Source: Ruegeria sediminis (GTDB lineage Bacteria; Pseudomonadota; Alphaproteobacteria; Rhodobacterales; Rhodobacteraceae). From it: a stretch of DNA of 64,000 nt. The number at the start of each line of letters is the position of its first letter. Position 1 is the stretch's first letter. The DNA is taken from positions 372,001-436,000 of the forward strand of contig NZ_VCPD01000004.1 in assembly GCF_005938215.1 (NCBI RefSeq), read 5' to 3'. The notes beneath the pieces were generated by a model. It searched no databases and was not told where the DNA came from. It was given only the letters and a program-made list of their open reading frames with translations. Made by a program: the position numbers and the translations under genes. Positions 26,228 through 35,880 of the stretch are shown here, in pieces.

Positions 26228-27565
26228 ATGCCCGCGCCTGATCCGTCGCTGTTGAAAGCGGAACTTGACAATCTCGGGCTTGCGCGCCCGATCGGTCGCG
26301 TCCTCAGCGTGGGCCGCGGCGTCGTCGAAATCGGCGGGCTGGCGGCCGGGGCGCGCGTCGGCGACCGGCTGGAACTGAAACGCCGCTCGGGCGAACCGCT
26401 GGCGGGAGAGGTTCTGCACGTCGAGCGCGTCGCGGTCCACATGCTGCCTGATACCGCGCCCGAAGGCGTTTCGCTTGGCGACCGCGCAGCATTGGTGCCG
26501 ATGCCGGACTTCGCACCGGGGTTGCACTGGCTGGGCCGGGTCGTGGATCCCTTCGGCCGGCCGCTGGACGGCAAACCGCTGCTGCGCGGCGCCGATTCGA
26601 GGGACGTCATGCAGCCCCCACCCCGCGCCACCGACCGCAAACCGCTCGGCGAACGCATGCCCACCGGGCTTGCCGTCCTGAACACGCTTCTGCCCATCGT
26701 GCGCGGTCAGCGCGTCGGTCTGTTTGCCGGATCGGGCGTCGGTAAATCGTCCCTGATGGCGGCGCTGGCGAATTCGATGCAGGCCGATGCCGTGGTCGTC
26801 GCGCTGATTGGCGAACGGGGGCGCGAGGTGACCGAATTCACCGACAGGACGCTGGGACCGGATGGAATGGCGCGGACGGTGGTGGTCGCCGCAACCTCGG
26901 ATCTGTCGGCCCTGGCCCGCCGGCGCTGCGCCTGGTCGGCCATGGCCGTTGCCGAATTCCTGCGCGAACAGGGGATGAACGTCCTGTTTCTGGCCGACTC
27001 GGTGACGCGCTTCGCCGAGGCGCATCGCGAGATTTCGATCGCCATGGGCGAATCGCCGGCGTTGCGCGGTTTTCCTCCGTCGGTCACACCGCTGATCGCC
27101 GGCCTCTGCGAACGCGCGGGCCCCGGAACGGCCGGGCAGGGAGACATAACCGCGGTGTTCAGCGTCCTGGTCGCGGGTTCCGACATGGACGAGCCGATCG
27201 CGGACATCCTGCGCGGCGTCCTGGACGGGCACATCGTCCTGAGCCGGGAAATCGCCGAGCGCGGGCGTTTCCCGGCGATCGACGTCAGCCGCTCCGTCTC
27301 GCGCAGCCTGCCCGACGCCGCCACGCCCGAAGAGAACGGCATGATCGCCGAGGCGCGGCGGCTGGTCGGCGCCTACGAGCGGTCCGAGGTGATGATCAGG
27401 GCAGGGCTCTATACCGCCGGAGCGGATCCGCACCTAGATCAGGCGATCCGCGCGCACGATGACCTCGACGCGTTTTTCGGCAAGGCCGACCAGAAGGGCA
27501 TTGCCAACAGTTTTGCCCGCCTGTCGCTGATCCTGCGGCGCGCCAGGACTGGCCCGGCCTCGTGA
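26228..27565 (+). CDS. fliI: Flagellar export ATPase FliI
   Basis: A 445-residue F1-beta-like ATPase. Walker A GSGVGKSS is at 168-175; GERGREVTEF and the Walker B region NVLFLADSVTRFAEAHREI follow. It powers export of flagellar subunits together with the gate proteins encoded on either side. GGAG at 26216-26219 lies 8 bases before the ATG at 26228, which rules out longer readings of the frame. Confidence 0.95.
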   Translation: MPAPDPSLLKAELDNLGLARPIGRVLSVGRGVVEIGGLAAGARVGDRLELKRRSGEPLAGEVLHVERVAVHMLPDTAPEGVSLGDRAALVPMPDFAPGLHWLGRVVDPFGRPLDGKPLLRGADSRDVMQPPPRATDRKPLGERMPTGLAVLNTLLPIVRGQRVGLFAGSGVGKSSLMAALANSMQADAVVVALIGERGREVTEFTDRTLGPDGMARTVVVAATSDLSALARRRCAWSAMAVAEFLREQGMNVLFLADSVTRFAEAHREISIAMGESPALRGFPPSVTPLIAGLCERAGPGTAGQGDITAVFSVLVAGSDMDEPIADILRGVLDGHIVLSREIAERGRFPAIDVSRSVSRSLPDAATPEENGMIAEARRLVGAYERSEVMIRAGLYTAGADPHLDQAIRAHDDLDAFFGKADQKGIANSFARLSLILRRARTGPAS

Positions 27566-27600
27566 CGGCCCGGGCCGGAAAACTCCGACAATTTCGCCTG

Positions 27601-27616
27601 TTATGCATCCCTTAAC
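27601..27616. promoter_or_regulatory. Candidate CtrA box upstream of motB
   Basis: TTAT-N7-TTAAC, one mismatch from TTAA-N7-TTAAC, 48 bases before the preferred motB start. It sits in the fliI-motB gap and would give motB its own promoter. Confidence 0.52.
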
Positions 27617-27663
27617 GTCTGCCCTGCTATCCCGGTTCACGGGTGAAGGAACAGGTGGTGGAG

Positions 27664-28500
27664 ATGGGTGCGCAATCGAATGCGGCGCCGATCATCATCA
27701 GGAAGAAGCGCAGCAAGTGTGGCCATGCCCACCACGGCGGCGCGTGGAAGGTCGCATACGCGGATTTCGTCACGGCCCTGATGGCCTTCTTCATGTTGAT
27801 GTGGCTGCTGAACGCGACGACCGAAAAACAACGCAACGGGCTTGCGGATTACTTTTCGCCGACCATAGCGGTCAACCCGATCTCGGGTGGCGGCGACGGC
27901 GCGCTGGGCGGCGACAGCATGTTCTCGGAAAACGCCCTGGTCATGGATGGGACCGGCGCCGCAAACCGCAGCCCGACCGAGGTCAGCCGGGCGCGCGGCG
28001 CAACCGGCGTCGATGACAGCGGCGACGACCGGGACGTCGAGGATTTCTCGTCGCTCGAGGCGCAACTTCTGGGACGCAGCGGCGAAAGCATGGTCTCGAA
28101 GAAGCTGCTGCAGCATATCGTGACCCGTGTCACCGACGAAGGGCTGGTCGTCGAACTCTTCGCGACCGAAGATTCACTGTTGTTCGAGCCTGATTCGAGC
28201 CGCCCGACCCAATTGATGAAGGATCTCGCGCGACTGGTTGCGCGGTCGTCGGATCTGGTGACGAATGGCATCGCGATCGGCGGTCACGTTCACGCGCATC
28301 CGGTCGTTCTGGCGGAAAACCCGGTTTGGGATCTGTCGAGCTCGCGCGCAGGCGCGGTGCGTAACCTGTTGGAACTGGGCGGCGTGGAGCCCGCGAGAAT
28401 TCAGAGGGTTACCGGCCATGCCGACCGGAAACTGGCGCATGAGAACCCGATGGCCGCCCGCAACAACCGGATCGAGGTGATCTTTCTTCGCAAGCCCTGA
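27664..28500 (+). CDS. motB: Flagellar motor stator protein MotB
   Basis: A 278-residue inner-membrane protein. The short cytosolic end is followed by AWKVAYADFVTALMAFFMLMW, one membrane helix with the proton-binding Asp34. The C-terminal OmpA-like domain (about 140-278, with the RVTGHADRKLAHENPMAARN region) anchors the stator to peptidoglycan. The start is uncertain: a GTG at 27643 extends the frame by seven residues, but family alignment favours the ATG. Its partner motA is not in the window. Confidence 0.9.
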   Translation: MGAQSNAAPIIIRKKRSKCGHAHHGGAWKVAYADFVTALMAFFMLMWLLNATTEKQRNGLADYFSPTIAVNPISGGGDGALGGDSMFSENALVMDGTGAANRSPTEVSRARGATGVDDSGDDRDVEDFSSLEAQLLGRSGESMVSKKLLQHIVTRVTDEGLVVELFATEDSLLFEPDSSRPTQLMKDLARLVARSSDLVTNGIAIGGHVHAHPVVLAENPVWDLSSSRAGAVRNLLELGGVEPARIQRVTGHADRKLAHENPMAARNNRIEVIFLRKP

Positions 28501-28528
28501 AGCCGGGCGATCCTGGGCATTTTAGCTG

Positions 28529-28543
28529 TTAGCACGCTGTTAA
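28529..28543. promoter_or_regulatory. Candidate CtrA box upstream of flgE
   Basis: TTAG-N7-TTAA, one mismatch from the CtrA consensus, 54 bases before the flgE start in the 97-base motB-flgE gap. Confidence 0.5.
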
Positions 28544-28597
28544 GGGGCCGTGCGCTAGCTGTTGCGACAGGGATCGCTGCAACAGAAAGGCGTGCCG

Positions 28598-29893
28598 ATG
28601 ACCATTTCCTCTTCGCTGAATGCCGGCGTCGCTGCGCTCAAGGCCAATGCCAACCGCCTCGCCTCCATCTCGGACAATATCGCGAACTCGTCCACCTTCG
28701 GCTACAAGCGGGTGGAGACGGACTTCCATTCGATGGTCACGTCAAGTCCGGGTGGAAACTACTCCGCAGGCGGCGTGCGCACCACCAGCCAGCGCATGAT
28801 CGATCAGCGCGGCTCGCTGGTCACCACCAGCAACTCGACGGATCTGGCCGTGCGGGGCCGCGGAATGCTCCCGGTCCGGCCCAGTTCCCAGATCGCCTCC
28901 GGCTCGGGCGAGATGCTGCTGGCCACGACCGGATCGTTCCGCACCAACGAACAGGGGTATCTGGTCACCGAATCGGGCCTGGTCCTGCTGGGATGGCCCG
29001 CCCAACCGGACGGCGCGATCCCGAACTTCCCGCGCGACACGCCTGCGGGGCTGCAACCGGTGCAAGTCAGCGTCAATCAGCTGTCGGGCTCGCCCACGAC
29101 CCGGATGACGCTACGGATGAACCTGCCGGCGACGGCCACCGAGGCGGGATCGCCCGGCGACGCACAGCCGCTGTCGGTCGAGTATTTCGACAACCTGGGG
29201 AAATCCGAGAATGTCGAGATCGAACTCACACCGAACGTTCCCGCCACCGGGGTCAGCAACGAATGGCGGCTGGTTCTGCGCGATACCGCATCCGGCGGCG
29301 CCGTGATCGGGGAATATGATCTCAGGTTCGACGACAGCCGGACCACAGGCGGCACGCTTGCGGGCGTCACACCCGTTTCGGGCGGTGCATACGATCCTGC
29401 CACCGGCAGTTTCCTTGTCAACGTCGCGGGTGGGCCGCTGGAAATCAACATCGGCCAACTCGGGGATTCGAACGGCATCACCCAGCTGTCCGACACCTTC
29501 GCTCCTGTCTCGATCACCCGGGACGGTTCGGCGGTCGGCACCATGACCGGCGTCAAGGTGGACGACAACGGGTATGTCTACGCGTCCTATGACAGCGGGA
29601 TCACTCGCCGCATGTTCCAGGTGCCCCTGGTGGACATTCCCAATCCAAACGGTCTGACCGCCCTGGACAGCCAGACCTACGCGCCTTCGCGCGAAAGCGG
29701 CACCTTCTTCCTGTGGGATGCCGGGGACGGGCCGACCGGCGATCTCGTCTCCTTCGCGCGCGAGGAGTCGACGACGGATGTCGCAACCGAACTGACCGCC
29801 ATGATCCAGACTCAACGCGCTTATTCCTCCAGCGCCAAGGTCATCCAGACCGTGGACGAAATGCTGCAGGAGACCACCAACATCAAACGCTGA
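28598..29893 (+). CDS. flgE: Flagellar hook protein FlgE
   Basis: A 431-residue hook protein. The N-terminal coiled coil with ISDNIANSSTFGYKRVETDF and the C-terminal ELTAMIQTQRAYSSSAKVIQT frame a central hook domain. AGAAAGG (28584-28590) is 7 bases before the ATG. It is the first gene of flgE-flgK-flgL-flgI and probably has its own CtrA-linked promoter. Confidence 0.94.
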   Translation: MTISSSLNAGVAALKANANRLASISDNIANSSTFGYKRVETDFHSMVTSSPGGNYSAGGVRTTSQRMIDQRGSLVTTSNSTDLAVRGRGMLPVRPSSQIASGSGEMLLATTGSFRTNEQGYLVTESGLVLLGWPAQPDGAIPNFPRDTPAGLQPVQVSVNQLSGSPTTRMTLRMNLPATATEAGSPGDAQPLSVEYFDNLGKSENVEIELTPNVPATGVSNEWRLVLRDTASGGAVIGEYDLRFDDSRTTGGTLAGVTPVSGGAYDPATGSFLVNVAGGPLEINIGQLGDSNGITQLSDTFAPVSITRDGSAVGTMTGVKVDDNGYVYASYDSGITRRMFQVPLVDIPNPNGLTALDSQTYAPSRESGTFFLWDAGDGPTGDLVSFAREESTTDVATELTAMIQTQRAYSSSAKVIQTVDEMLQETTNIKR

Positions 29894-29922
29894 CCTGACC
29901 GACCGGCGAAAGGAGTCCTCCG

Positions 29923-31368
29923 ATGACCATGTCCACCGCCTTTCAGAACGCGCTCGGCGGGCTGGCCGCGGCAAGCCGCGGCGCGGCGGTCGTCTCCGAC
30001 AACATCGCGAACGCTCTGACACCGGGATATGCCCGGCGATCGCTGGAACTGGCATCCGGTTCCGGCCCCGGCGTCCGGATCGTCGGCATCAGCCGTCATG
30101 CTGACCCGGTGCTGACGGCCAACCGGCGGAACGCCGAGGCGATACATTCCAATGCAGACACTGTCGCGGGGTTTTTCCGCGGATTGGAGAAACTGGTCGG
30201 AACGCCGGATGATCCGCATTCCCTCTCGGGCCACTTGGTAAACTTCGAGAACAGTCTGATCGCCGCCGCCAGCCGGCCCGATGCGGCCACGCGCCTCGAT
30301 CAGGTCGTGACCGAGGCCAAGGCCCTGACCGGCGCGATCAACAACGCCGCCGAAGGTCTGCGCAAGATGCGGTCGGACGCAGACCGAAAGATCGGCCAAC
30401 AGGTCCAAAGATTGAACACGACGCTTTCGGACATCGCAGGTCTGAACACCCGCATCCAGACCGCCAGGAACTCCGACCAGGATGTCGCCTCCATGCTGGA
30501 TCAGCGCCAGTTGCTGGTCGATGCAATCAACGAATTGATCCCCGTCAATGTCGTCGCGCGAGAGAATGACCGCATCTCCCTCTATGCCGAGGGCGGTCTC
30601 ATCCTGCTGGAAGGCCGGGCGGCACATTTCACCTTTGCGACGACCGGCGAGACCATGCCGCATATGACCGCCGCGAACGGGCTGCTTTCGGGATTGGAAC
30701 TTAACGGCCAACCGGTGCGAACGGATGGCGACAAATCCGGCATAAGGGGCGGAAACCTGGCCGCTTTGTTCGAGATCCGCGACACTCTTTCGGTCGAAGC
30801 GCAAATGGACCTCGACGTGCTGGCGCGCGACCTGATCGAACGGTTCGAGACACCGGGTCTGGATCCGACCGCGGGTCCGACAGCTCCGGGGCTGTTCACC
30901 GATGGCGGTTCGAGGTCAGACCCGACCGCCAATCCCGGCCTCGCCGCAAGGATCGGGGTCAACACGCTTGTCGATCCGGGCGCTGGCGGCAGCAGTTGGA
31001 AACTGCGCACCGGTCTCGGCGCGACATTGCCCGGCGATCCGGGGGACGCCCGGCAGCTTCAGGCTTTCAGCAATGTCCTGAGCGACACCCGCGCCGTGAC
31101 AACGAACTGGGCCGGGACGAGAAACATGTCGGCGTCAGAAGTTGGCGCGGCGCTGTCGTCCAAGATCGGCCAGAACGCACACACCGCCGAAGGGCGTCTG
31201 ATCTTCACGGCCGCAACCCGGTCCGAGATGGCGCGCATCGAGGCGGAACAGGGCGTGGACACCGACGCCGAATTGCAGCGGATGATGCGGATCGAACAAG
31301 CCTACGCCGCGAACGCGCGCATCATCCAGACCCTCGACGACCTTATGGAAACCCTTCTGAGGCTTTGA
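29923..31368 (+). CDS. flgK: Flagellar hook-filament junction protein FlgK (HAP1)
   Basis: A 481-residue junction protein. It opens with the flagellar rod/hook motif VVSDNIANALTPGYARRSLEL and ends with MRIEQAYAANARIIQTLDDLMETLL. The middle is variable as expected. AAAGGAG precedes the ATG by 7 bases. Together with FlgL it joins hook to filament. Confidence 0.93.
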   Translation: MTMSTAFQNALGGLAAASRGAAVVSDNIANALTPGYARRSLELASGSGPGVRIVGISRHADPVLTANRRNAEAIHSNADTVAGFFRGLEKLVGTPDDPHSLSGHLVNFENSLIAAASRPDAATRLDQVVTEAKALTGAINNAAEGLRKMRSDADRKIGQQVQRLNTTLSDIAGLNTRIQTARNSDQDVASMLDQRQLLVDAINELIPVNVVARENDRISLYAEGGLILLEGRAAHFTFATTGETMPHMTAANGLLSGLELNGQPVRTDGDKSGIRGGNLAALFEIRDTLSVEAQMDLDVLARDLIERFETPGLDPTAGPTAPGLFTDGGSRSDPTANPGLAARIGVNTLVDPGAGGSSWKLRTGLGATLPGDPGDARQLQAFSNVLSDTRAVTTNWAGTRNMSASEVGAALSSKIGQNAHTAEGRLIFTAATRSEMARIEAEQGVDTDAELQRMMRIEQAYAANARIIQTLDDLMETLLRL

Positions 31369-31371
31369 TCC

Positions 31372-32379
31372 ATGACACTGACTTCGATTGGCGATCTGGC
31401 CAGGGGGCTCGCCTTCCGGCACCGCACAACCCAGATCAAGACCCAGATCGACACCCTGTCTCAGGAACTGGCCACCGGTAGGGTCGCAAACGTGGCGGAA
31501 CGGCTGCGCGGTGACTACTCGCAACTGGCCGATATCGACCGCAACATTGCCCGACTCGGCACGCTGTCCGTTTCCACTTTCGAGGCGCGCCTGTTTGCCG
31601 ACGCCATGCAGACCTCTCTGGCGGCATTCGAAACCTCGCTGTCCGACCTGTCATCCGGGCTGCTTTCGCTGGACCAAAGCGACCAGGCACCGACACATGA
31701 ACGGGCCAGCGATCTGGCGCGCACCCAATTGGACGCGATCATGGCGGCCCTGAACGCCCGCGCCGGCGGACGCAGCCTGTTTTCCGGAACCGCGACCGAC
31801 AAAACGCCCCTCGCGCCACCGGAAACACTGCTGACCGCTCTGAAGGCCGAGCTTGCCGGCGCCACGACCGCAGCGGAGATCCAGCAGGCCGCCAAGCGAT
31901 GGTTCGACGATCCGGCCGGTTTCCAGGTTGCCATCTACCAGGGCGCAACCAATGCGCTCGCACCGATGCAGATATCGGAGTCCGAACGTATCGAACTCCC
32001 GATCAAGGCGGATGACCACCTGTTCCGGGATGCCCTGCGCCATGCGGCCGTGGCCGCCCTCGCCGCGGACCCATCCTTGGCCCTCGCGCCCGATCAGCGG
32101 ACGGCGCTTCTCCGGGATGCTGGCGCTCAGCTTGTCACGTCAACGCTCGAAACCGTCGCCTTGCGCGCGCAGGTCGGGGGGGCGGAGGCGCGGGCGGACC
32201 GGGCCGCAACCACACACGCCGCCGCGCGCACCAGCCTGGAGCATGCCAGATCGGAACTGATCGGCGCGGACCCTTACGAAACCGCCACCCGGTTGCAAAA
32301 CGTGCAGTTTCAGCTGGAAAGCCTCTATTCCGTAATCGTTCGCAACGCGAACCTGTCGCTGGCGAATTTCCTCAGATGA
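31372..32379 (+). CDS. flgL: Flagellar hook-filament junction protein FlgL (HAP3)
   Basis: A 335-residue flagellin-like protein. It keeps N-terminal helical segments (TQIKTQIDTLSQELATGRV) and a C-terminal helix (TATRLQNVQFQLESLYSV-like) but is shorter and more divergent than enteric FlgL. It is 3 bases after flgK and overlaps flgI by 4 bases. Confidence 0.88.
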   Translation: MTLTSIGDLARGLAFRHRTTQIKTQIDTLSQELATGRVANVAERLRGDYSQLADIDRNIARLGTLSVSTFEARLFADAMQTSLAAFETSLSDLSSGLLSLDQSDQAPTHERASDLARTQLDAIMAALNARAGGRSLFSGTATDKTPLAPPETLLTALKAELAGATTAAEIQQAAKRWFDDPAGFQVAIYQGATNALAPMQISESERIELPIKADDHLFRDALRHAAVAALAADPSLALAPDQRTALLRDAGAQLVTSTLETVALRAQVGGAEARADRAATTHAAARTSLEHARSELIGADPYETATRLQNVQFQLESLYSVIVRNANLSLANFLR

Positions 32380-33473
32380 GACTCCTGGCCCTGATCTTCG
32401 CCGTATTCTTTCCCGTTTGTGCTCCGGCCGGTGCCATTCGTCTCAAGGACCTGGTCGATTTCGACGGTGTGCGTGGCAACGACCTGATCGGATACGGTCT
32501 CGTGGTCGGTCTGAACGGGACCGGTGACGGTTTGCGGAACGCGCCCTTCACCGAAGAGATCATGTCGAACATCCTTGAACGGCTCGGGGTCAACGTGACC
32601 GGCGAGGAATTCCGCCCAAAGAACGTGGCCGCCGTCTTCGTCACCGCCAGCCTGCCGCCCTTTGCGCGCGTCGGCAGCCAGATCGACGTCACCGTCTCGG
32701 CCATCGGGGACTCCAAGAGCCTGTTGGGCGGCACGTTGATCATGACGCCGCTCAACGCGGCGGATGGGCAGATCTATGCGGTGGCGCAGGGAACCGTTCT
32801 GGCCGGCGGCGCGGTGGCCGAGGGAGAGGCCGCCTCGGTCGTGCGCGGGGTTCCCACCGCCGGCGTGATCCCTGCCGGAGCCAGGATCGAGCGGGAGATC
32901 GATTTCGAACTCGGCTCGCTGACACAGCTGCGCCTGGCCCTGCGCGAGCCCGACTTCACCACCGCCAGCCGGATCGAAGCCGCGGTCAACCGGGAGTTCG
33001 ACCGCCCGGTCGCGCTGATGCGGGATTCCGGCACCGTCGAGTTGAACATCGCAGCGACGCAGGCCTTCTCGACGGCCCATGCCATCAGCCGCATCGAAAA
33101 CACTCTCGTCGAACCCGAACGCAAGGCGCGGGTCGTGGTCGACCAGCGGTCCGGCACCATCGTCATGGGCGATGACGTGCAGATATCGCGGGTCGCGGTT
33201 TCCCAGGGAAACCTGACTTTGCGCGTCGAGGAAGCGCCCATCGCCGTCCAGCCCAACCCGTTCGCGCAGGGCCAGACCGTCGTGGTGCCCAGGACTATCG
33301 CCGGCATCGAAGAGGAGGAAGGCACCGGGCTGGCCGAGGTGCCCGACAGCACCACGCTCTCCGAAGTCGTGGCCGGCCTCAACGCGCTCGGCGTGTCCCC
33401 GCGCGACATGATCGACATCCTCAAGACGATCAAGGCGGCCGGCGCCCTGCATGCGGAATTCGTGGTTCGTTGA
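32376..33473 (+). CDS. flgI: Flagellar P-ring protein FlgI
   Basis: A 365-residue periplasmic protein with a signal peptide (cleavage after PAGA at about 20). The mature part opens with RLKDLVDFDGVRGNDLIGYG and VVGLNGTGD, strongly conserved in FlgI. The C-terminal VVAGLNALGVSPRDMIDILK is also diagnostic. It is the last flagellar gene in the window and faces the DUF1523 gene convergently; no clear terminator lies in the 136-base gap. Confidence 0.95.
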   Translation: MRLLALIFAVFFPVCAPAGAIRLKDLVDFDGVRGNDLIGYGLVVGLNGTGDGLRNAPFTEEIMSNILERLGVNVTGEEFRPKNVAAVFVTASLPPFARVGSQIDVTVSAIGDSKSLLGGTLIMTPLNAADGQIYAVAQGTVLAGGAVAEGEAASVVRGVPTAGVIPAGARIEREIDFELGSLTQLRLALREPDFTTASRIEAAVNREFDRPVALMRDSGTVELNIAATQAFSTAHAISRIENTLVEPERKARVVVDQRSGTIVMGDDVQISRVAVSQGNLTLRVEEAPIAVQPNPFAQGQTVVVPRTIAGIEEEEGTGLAEVPDSTTLSEVVAGLNALGVSPRDMIDILKTIKAAGALHAEFVVR

Positions 33474-33609
33474 CAGTGCAAACACGGCCGAGCCGGCACT
33501 TGCAATTCCCCGCCACACCTCCGCCGCCGCGAACCGACCCCGCCGAACCCGATCGGTGCATCGCGGCAGAGCGGTCAACGCCCGGTCGGGCGACGCGCCA
33601 ACGCCTGGA

Positions 33610-34254
33610 CTATTTGCTTTTCCAACTGTCCAGCCACCGGCGCAGGCGCCCTCGGCGCTCTTCGATGGCATCGCCGGCCGCGTAATAGCTATCCTCGACG
33701 CTCTCCAGCATGGGATCGATCCGCGCTTCGCGGAACCGGCGCCAGCGCACCCAGACGGCCCAGAGCAGCGCGAAAAAGACGGTCAGGAAAACGATGTTGA
33801 ACCAGGGAATGATACGCGCATCCGGTCCGTCGACCGGCTTGATCGACACCGCGTTGGGAAAGACCGAAAGGAATTCGTTCCGCCAGCCGTAATGCGTGAC
33901 CGCCACCCATTCCGGATCGTCCTTGGTCGAAATCGCGTCATTGGCCTCGGTATAGAGATTGGCGGTGTCGAACTTGAAATAGAACGGCCAGCCCCAGCCG
34001 GTATCCTCGTTGCGGTAGACCACCACCCGACCGCTGGGCCGGACAGCCTGTATGAACTGCACGTCCCGGTTGGTCAGGTTTGCGGATTGATCGTCGGGCG
34101 ACGCCCAGAACATGCGGGTCCAGTCGTTCAGTTCCTGCCGCTCCTCGTAGGTATTGACGATCCGCACCACGTCATGCTGCGGCAAGGCGTAGTGCAGGAT
34201 CGCAGCCACGCTGCCCCAGAAAATCAGGATGATCGCCCATTTGACATAGACCAT
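33610..34254 (-). CDS. DUF1523-type membrane protein
   Basis: A 214-residue protein. A first membrane segment (about 5-25) precedes a conserved LPQHDVVRIVNTYEERQELNDW region, probably periplasmic, and a second segment lies at about 149-169 before a basic C-terminal tail. I recognise the LPQHDVVRIVNTYE signature as that of the DUF1523 family, common in Rhodobacteraceae and of unknown function. It is the last gene of a seven-gene cluster, 11 bases after the 88-residue protein gene. Confidence 0.82.
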   Translation of the reverse strand: MVYVKWAIILIFWGSVAAILHYALPQHDVVRIVNTYEERQELNDWTRMFWASPDDQSANLTNRDVQFIQAVRPSGRVVVYRNEDTGWGWPFYFKFDTANLYTEANDAISTKDDPEWVAVTHYGWRNEFLSVFPNAVSIKPVDGPDARIIPWFNIVFLTVFFALLWAVWVRWRRFREARIDPMLESVEDSYYAAGDAIEERRGRLRRWLDSWKSK

Positions 34255-34265
34255 GCGTCAGGTCC

Positions 34266-34532
34266 TCACATGTAGTTCACGACATAAATCAGGGTCAGGA
34301 TCGCGACCCAGGGCACGATGTAGACCCCAAGGATCAGTTTGCGGCGGAACGAGTTGTCATAGACCTTCAGCCCGCGCGCGATGAAGGCGTCCCTGTCTCC
34401 GACCATCTTCTTCCTGTCCCAATGCGCTTCCAGCTTGGCGCGCCGGACGCTGCGGGAATAGAGCGACAGACCGACATAGGCAATCGTCTGCAGAACCAGA
34501 AGGACCAGAAACAGCCGCAACGCTCCAAACAT
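34266..34532 (-). CDS. Small two-helix membrane protein of the AAA+ cluster
   Basis: An 88-residue protein with hydrophobic segments at about 3-25 and 66-86 and a basic loop (SVRRAKLEAHWDRKKMVGD) between them. I do not recognise a family. It lies 1 base after the DUF6638-type gene and 11 bases before the DUF1523-type gene, so it is co-transcribed with both. It may be a membrane anchor for cytosolic partners. Confidence 0.75.
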   Translation of the reverse strand: MFGALRLFLVLLVLQTIAYVGLSLYSRSVRRAKLEAHWDRKKMVGDRDAFIARGLKVYDNSFRRKLILGVYIVPWVAILTLIYVVNYM

Positions 34533-34533
34533 G

Positions 34534-35880
34534 TCAGCCCCTTCTCACCGCGCCCCAGGGGCCGACGCGGCGGATCATCGCCTCGCTCGCCCGATCTTCG
34601 CCGCTCATGTCCGGCTCGTGGCCAAAGAGTGCGGCGCGCGCGCCCGCCTTGTCCACCTGATATTCCCGCGCAAGGAAGTCCGCCACATAGGCGCGCTTCG
34701 CTTCGGGCCAGGTGGCATAGGTGCGATAGAACAGTTCCTTGTGGCAGATGAACAGCTGCCGCGGGTCCAGCGGCGCCAGTTCCGCCAGCAGCATGTTGAC
34801 CAGATCCCGGTTCGGCGTGTCGGCGGCGCGCAGCGTGTAGAAGAAGGCCGGATGATCCGAGGTGATCCGCGGCCACGGCCCTTCGCCCGCCGCCCAGCGC
34901 AGCATTTCGGCCAGCCCGTGATAGGCCGCAGGCAGCCGGTCGGCGTGGTTGCGCGCCAGCCGCCGCATGTCGGTCCGGTCCAGCCCGGTCAGATCGATGC
35001 CGGCAGCGGCCGCCGTGTCGATGGTGATGAAATCCATCTTTTGCTGCAGCACCGCCGCGGCATCCACCCCGCGCGCCTTGACGATGGGTTCGACAAGTTC
35101 GTTCAGGTCGAAGAACTTGGCGATGCGGTTCCGCTCGGACAGGTCAAAGACGAAACGCACCGGCAGGCCCTCGGGCTTGCCGCGGGCGCAGATCACCGCC
35201 GGGTGATCCAGGTCGGGAAACAGGTAGAGCCCGCCGAAATGCGCCGTCCAGAAATTGCGCTGCTCGAATTCCGTATGGCGCAGCCGCACCGGGTTGCGGG
35301 TAACGTCGCCGGTCTGTTTCGCGGTGTCGATCATCCGCGCGATCAGCACGTCGTCGAACCAGGCGTCCTCCTCGGTCATGAACCGCTCGACCATGCCTGC
35401 CAATTGTTCGGCCTTGCGCAGGGTCCCGCCCACCGTATCCGCCTCGATCTCGATCTTGCGCAGGTTCAAGAGATCCCGGGGCGAACTGAGCTTGATGACC
35501 GAGTTCACCAGCTCTCCGGCCACCGCGTCTGTGGCGGTCAGGGCGAACAGCTGCGCCTCGTTCATCTCGATGAATTCCCGCAGAATGTCGCGCGAGGTCG
35601 AGAACTTGACGTTCAGCAGGGGGCTGCGTTTCTGCTCGGTGGTCAGCAGGATGAACTGCCGGTTGACCCCGTTGGGGTTGAGATACAGGTCATCGCCCAG
35701 TTCGTCGCCAATCTCGGGGGAGTAGCCCGAAATGTCGATGTGGAAATCGGTCAGTGCCGTGGACTTGCCCGACAGATGCTGCAGCGCGCGGTTGTAGCGC
35801 TCGACCAAGGCCGGGCTGGAGATATGGACGAGGTTGCCGAACATCAGGCCCTTTTCGATGAGGTGGATCATGACGACCAC
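34534..35880 (-). CDS. DUF6638-like soluble protein of the AAA+ cluster
   Basis: A 448-residue protein without signal peptide or membrane segment. It opens HLIEKGLMFGNLVHISSPALVERYNRAL and has no motif that I can assign to an enzyme. I tentatively place it with the DUF6638 family known from Rhodobacteraceae. Its start overlaps the end of the 111-residue membrane protein gene by 13 bases. The function is unknown; tight coupling to the AAA+ ATPase operon suggests an adaptor or effector. Confidence 0.78.
   Translation of the reverse strand: MVVMIHLIEKGLMFGNLVHISSPALVERYNRALQHLSGKSTALTDFHIDISGYSPEIGDELGDDLYLNPNGVNRQFILLTTEQKRSPLLNVKFSTSRDILREFIEMNEAQLFALTATDAVAGELVNSVIKLSSPRDLLNLRKIEIEADTVGGTLRKAEQLAGMVERFMTEEDAWFDDVLIARMIDTAKQTGDVTRNPVRLRHTEFEQRNFWTAHFGGLYLFPDLDHPAVICARGKPEGLPVRFVFDLSERNRIAKFFDLNELVEPIVKARGVDAAAVLQQKMDFITIDTAAAAGIDLTGLDRTDMRRLARNHADRLPAAYHGLAEMLRWAAGEGPWPRITSDHPAFFYTLRAADTPNRDLVNMLLAELAPLDPRQLFICHKELFYRTYATWPEAKRAYVADFLAREYQVDKAGARAALFGHEPDMSGEDRASEAMIRRVGPWGAVRRG

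Noticed and set aside
27566-27577. CGGCCCGGGCCG palindrome after fliI as a terminator
   Set aside because: It has no loop and no T-run; it begins right at the stop codon and is a common form in such GC-rich DNA.
33474-33609. Terminator between convergent flgI and the DUF1523-type gene
   Set aside because: Several short GC repeats exist but none makes a stable stem with a T-run on either strand.
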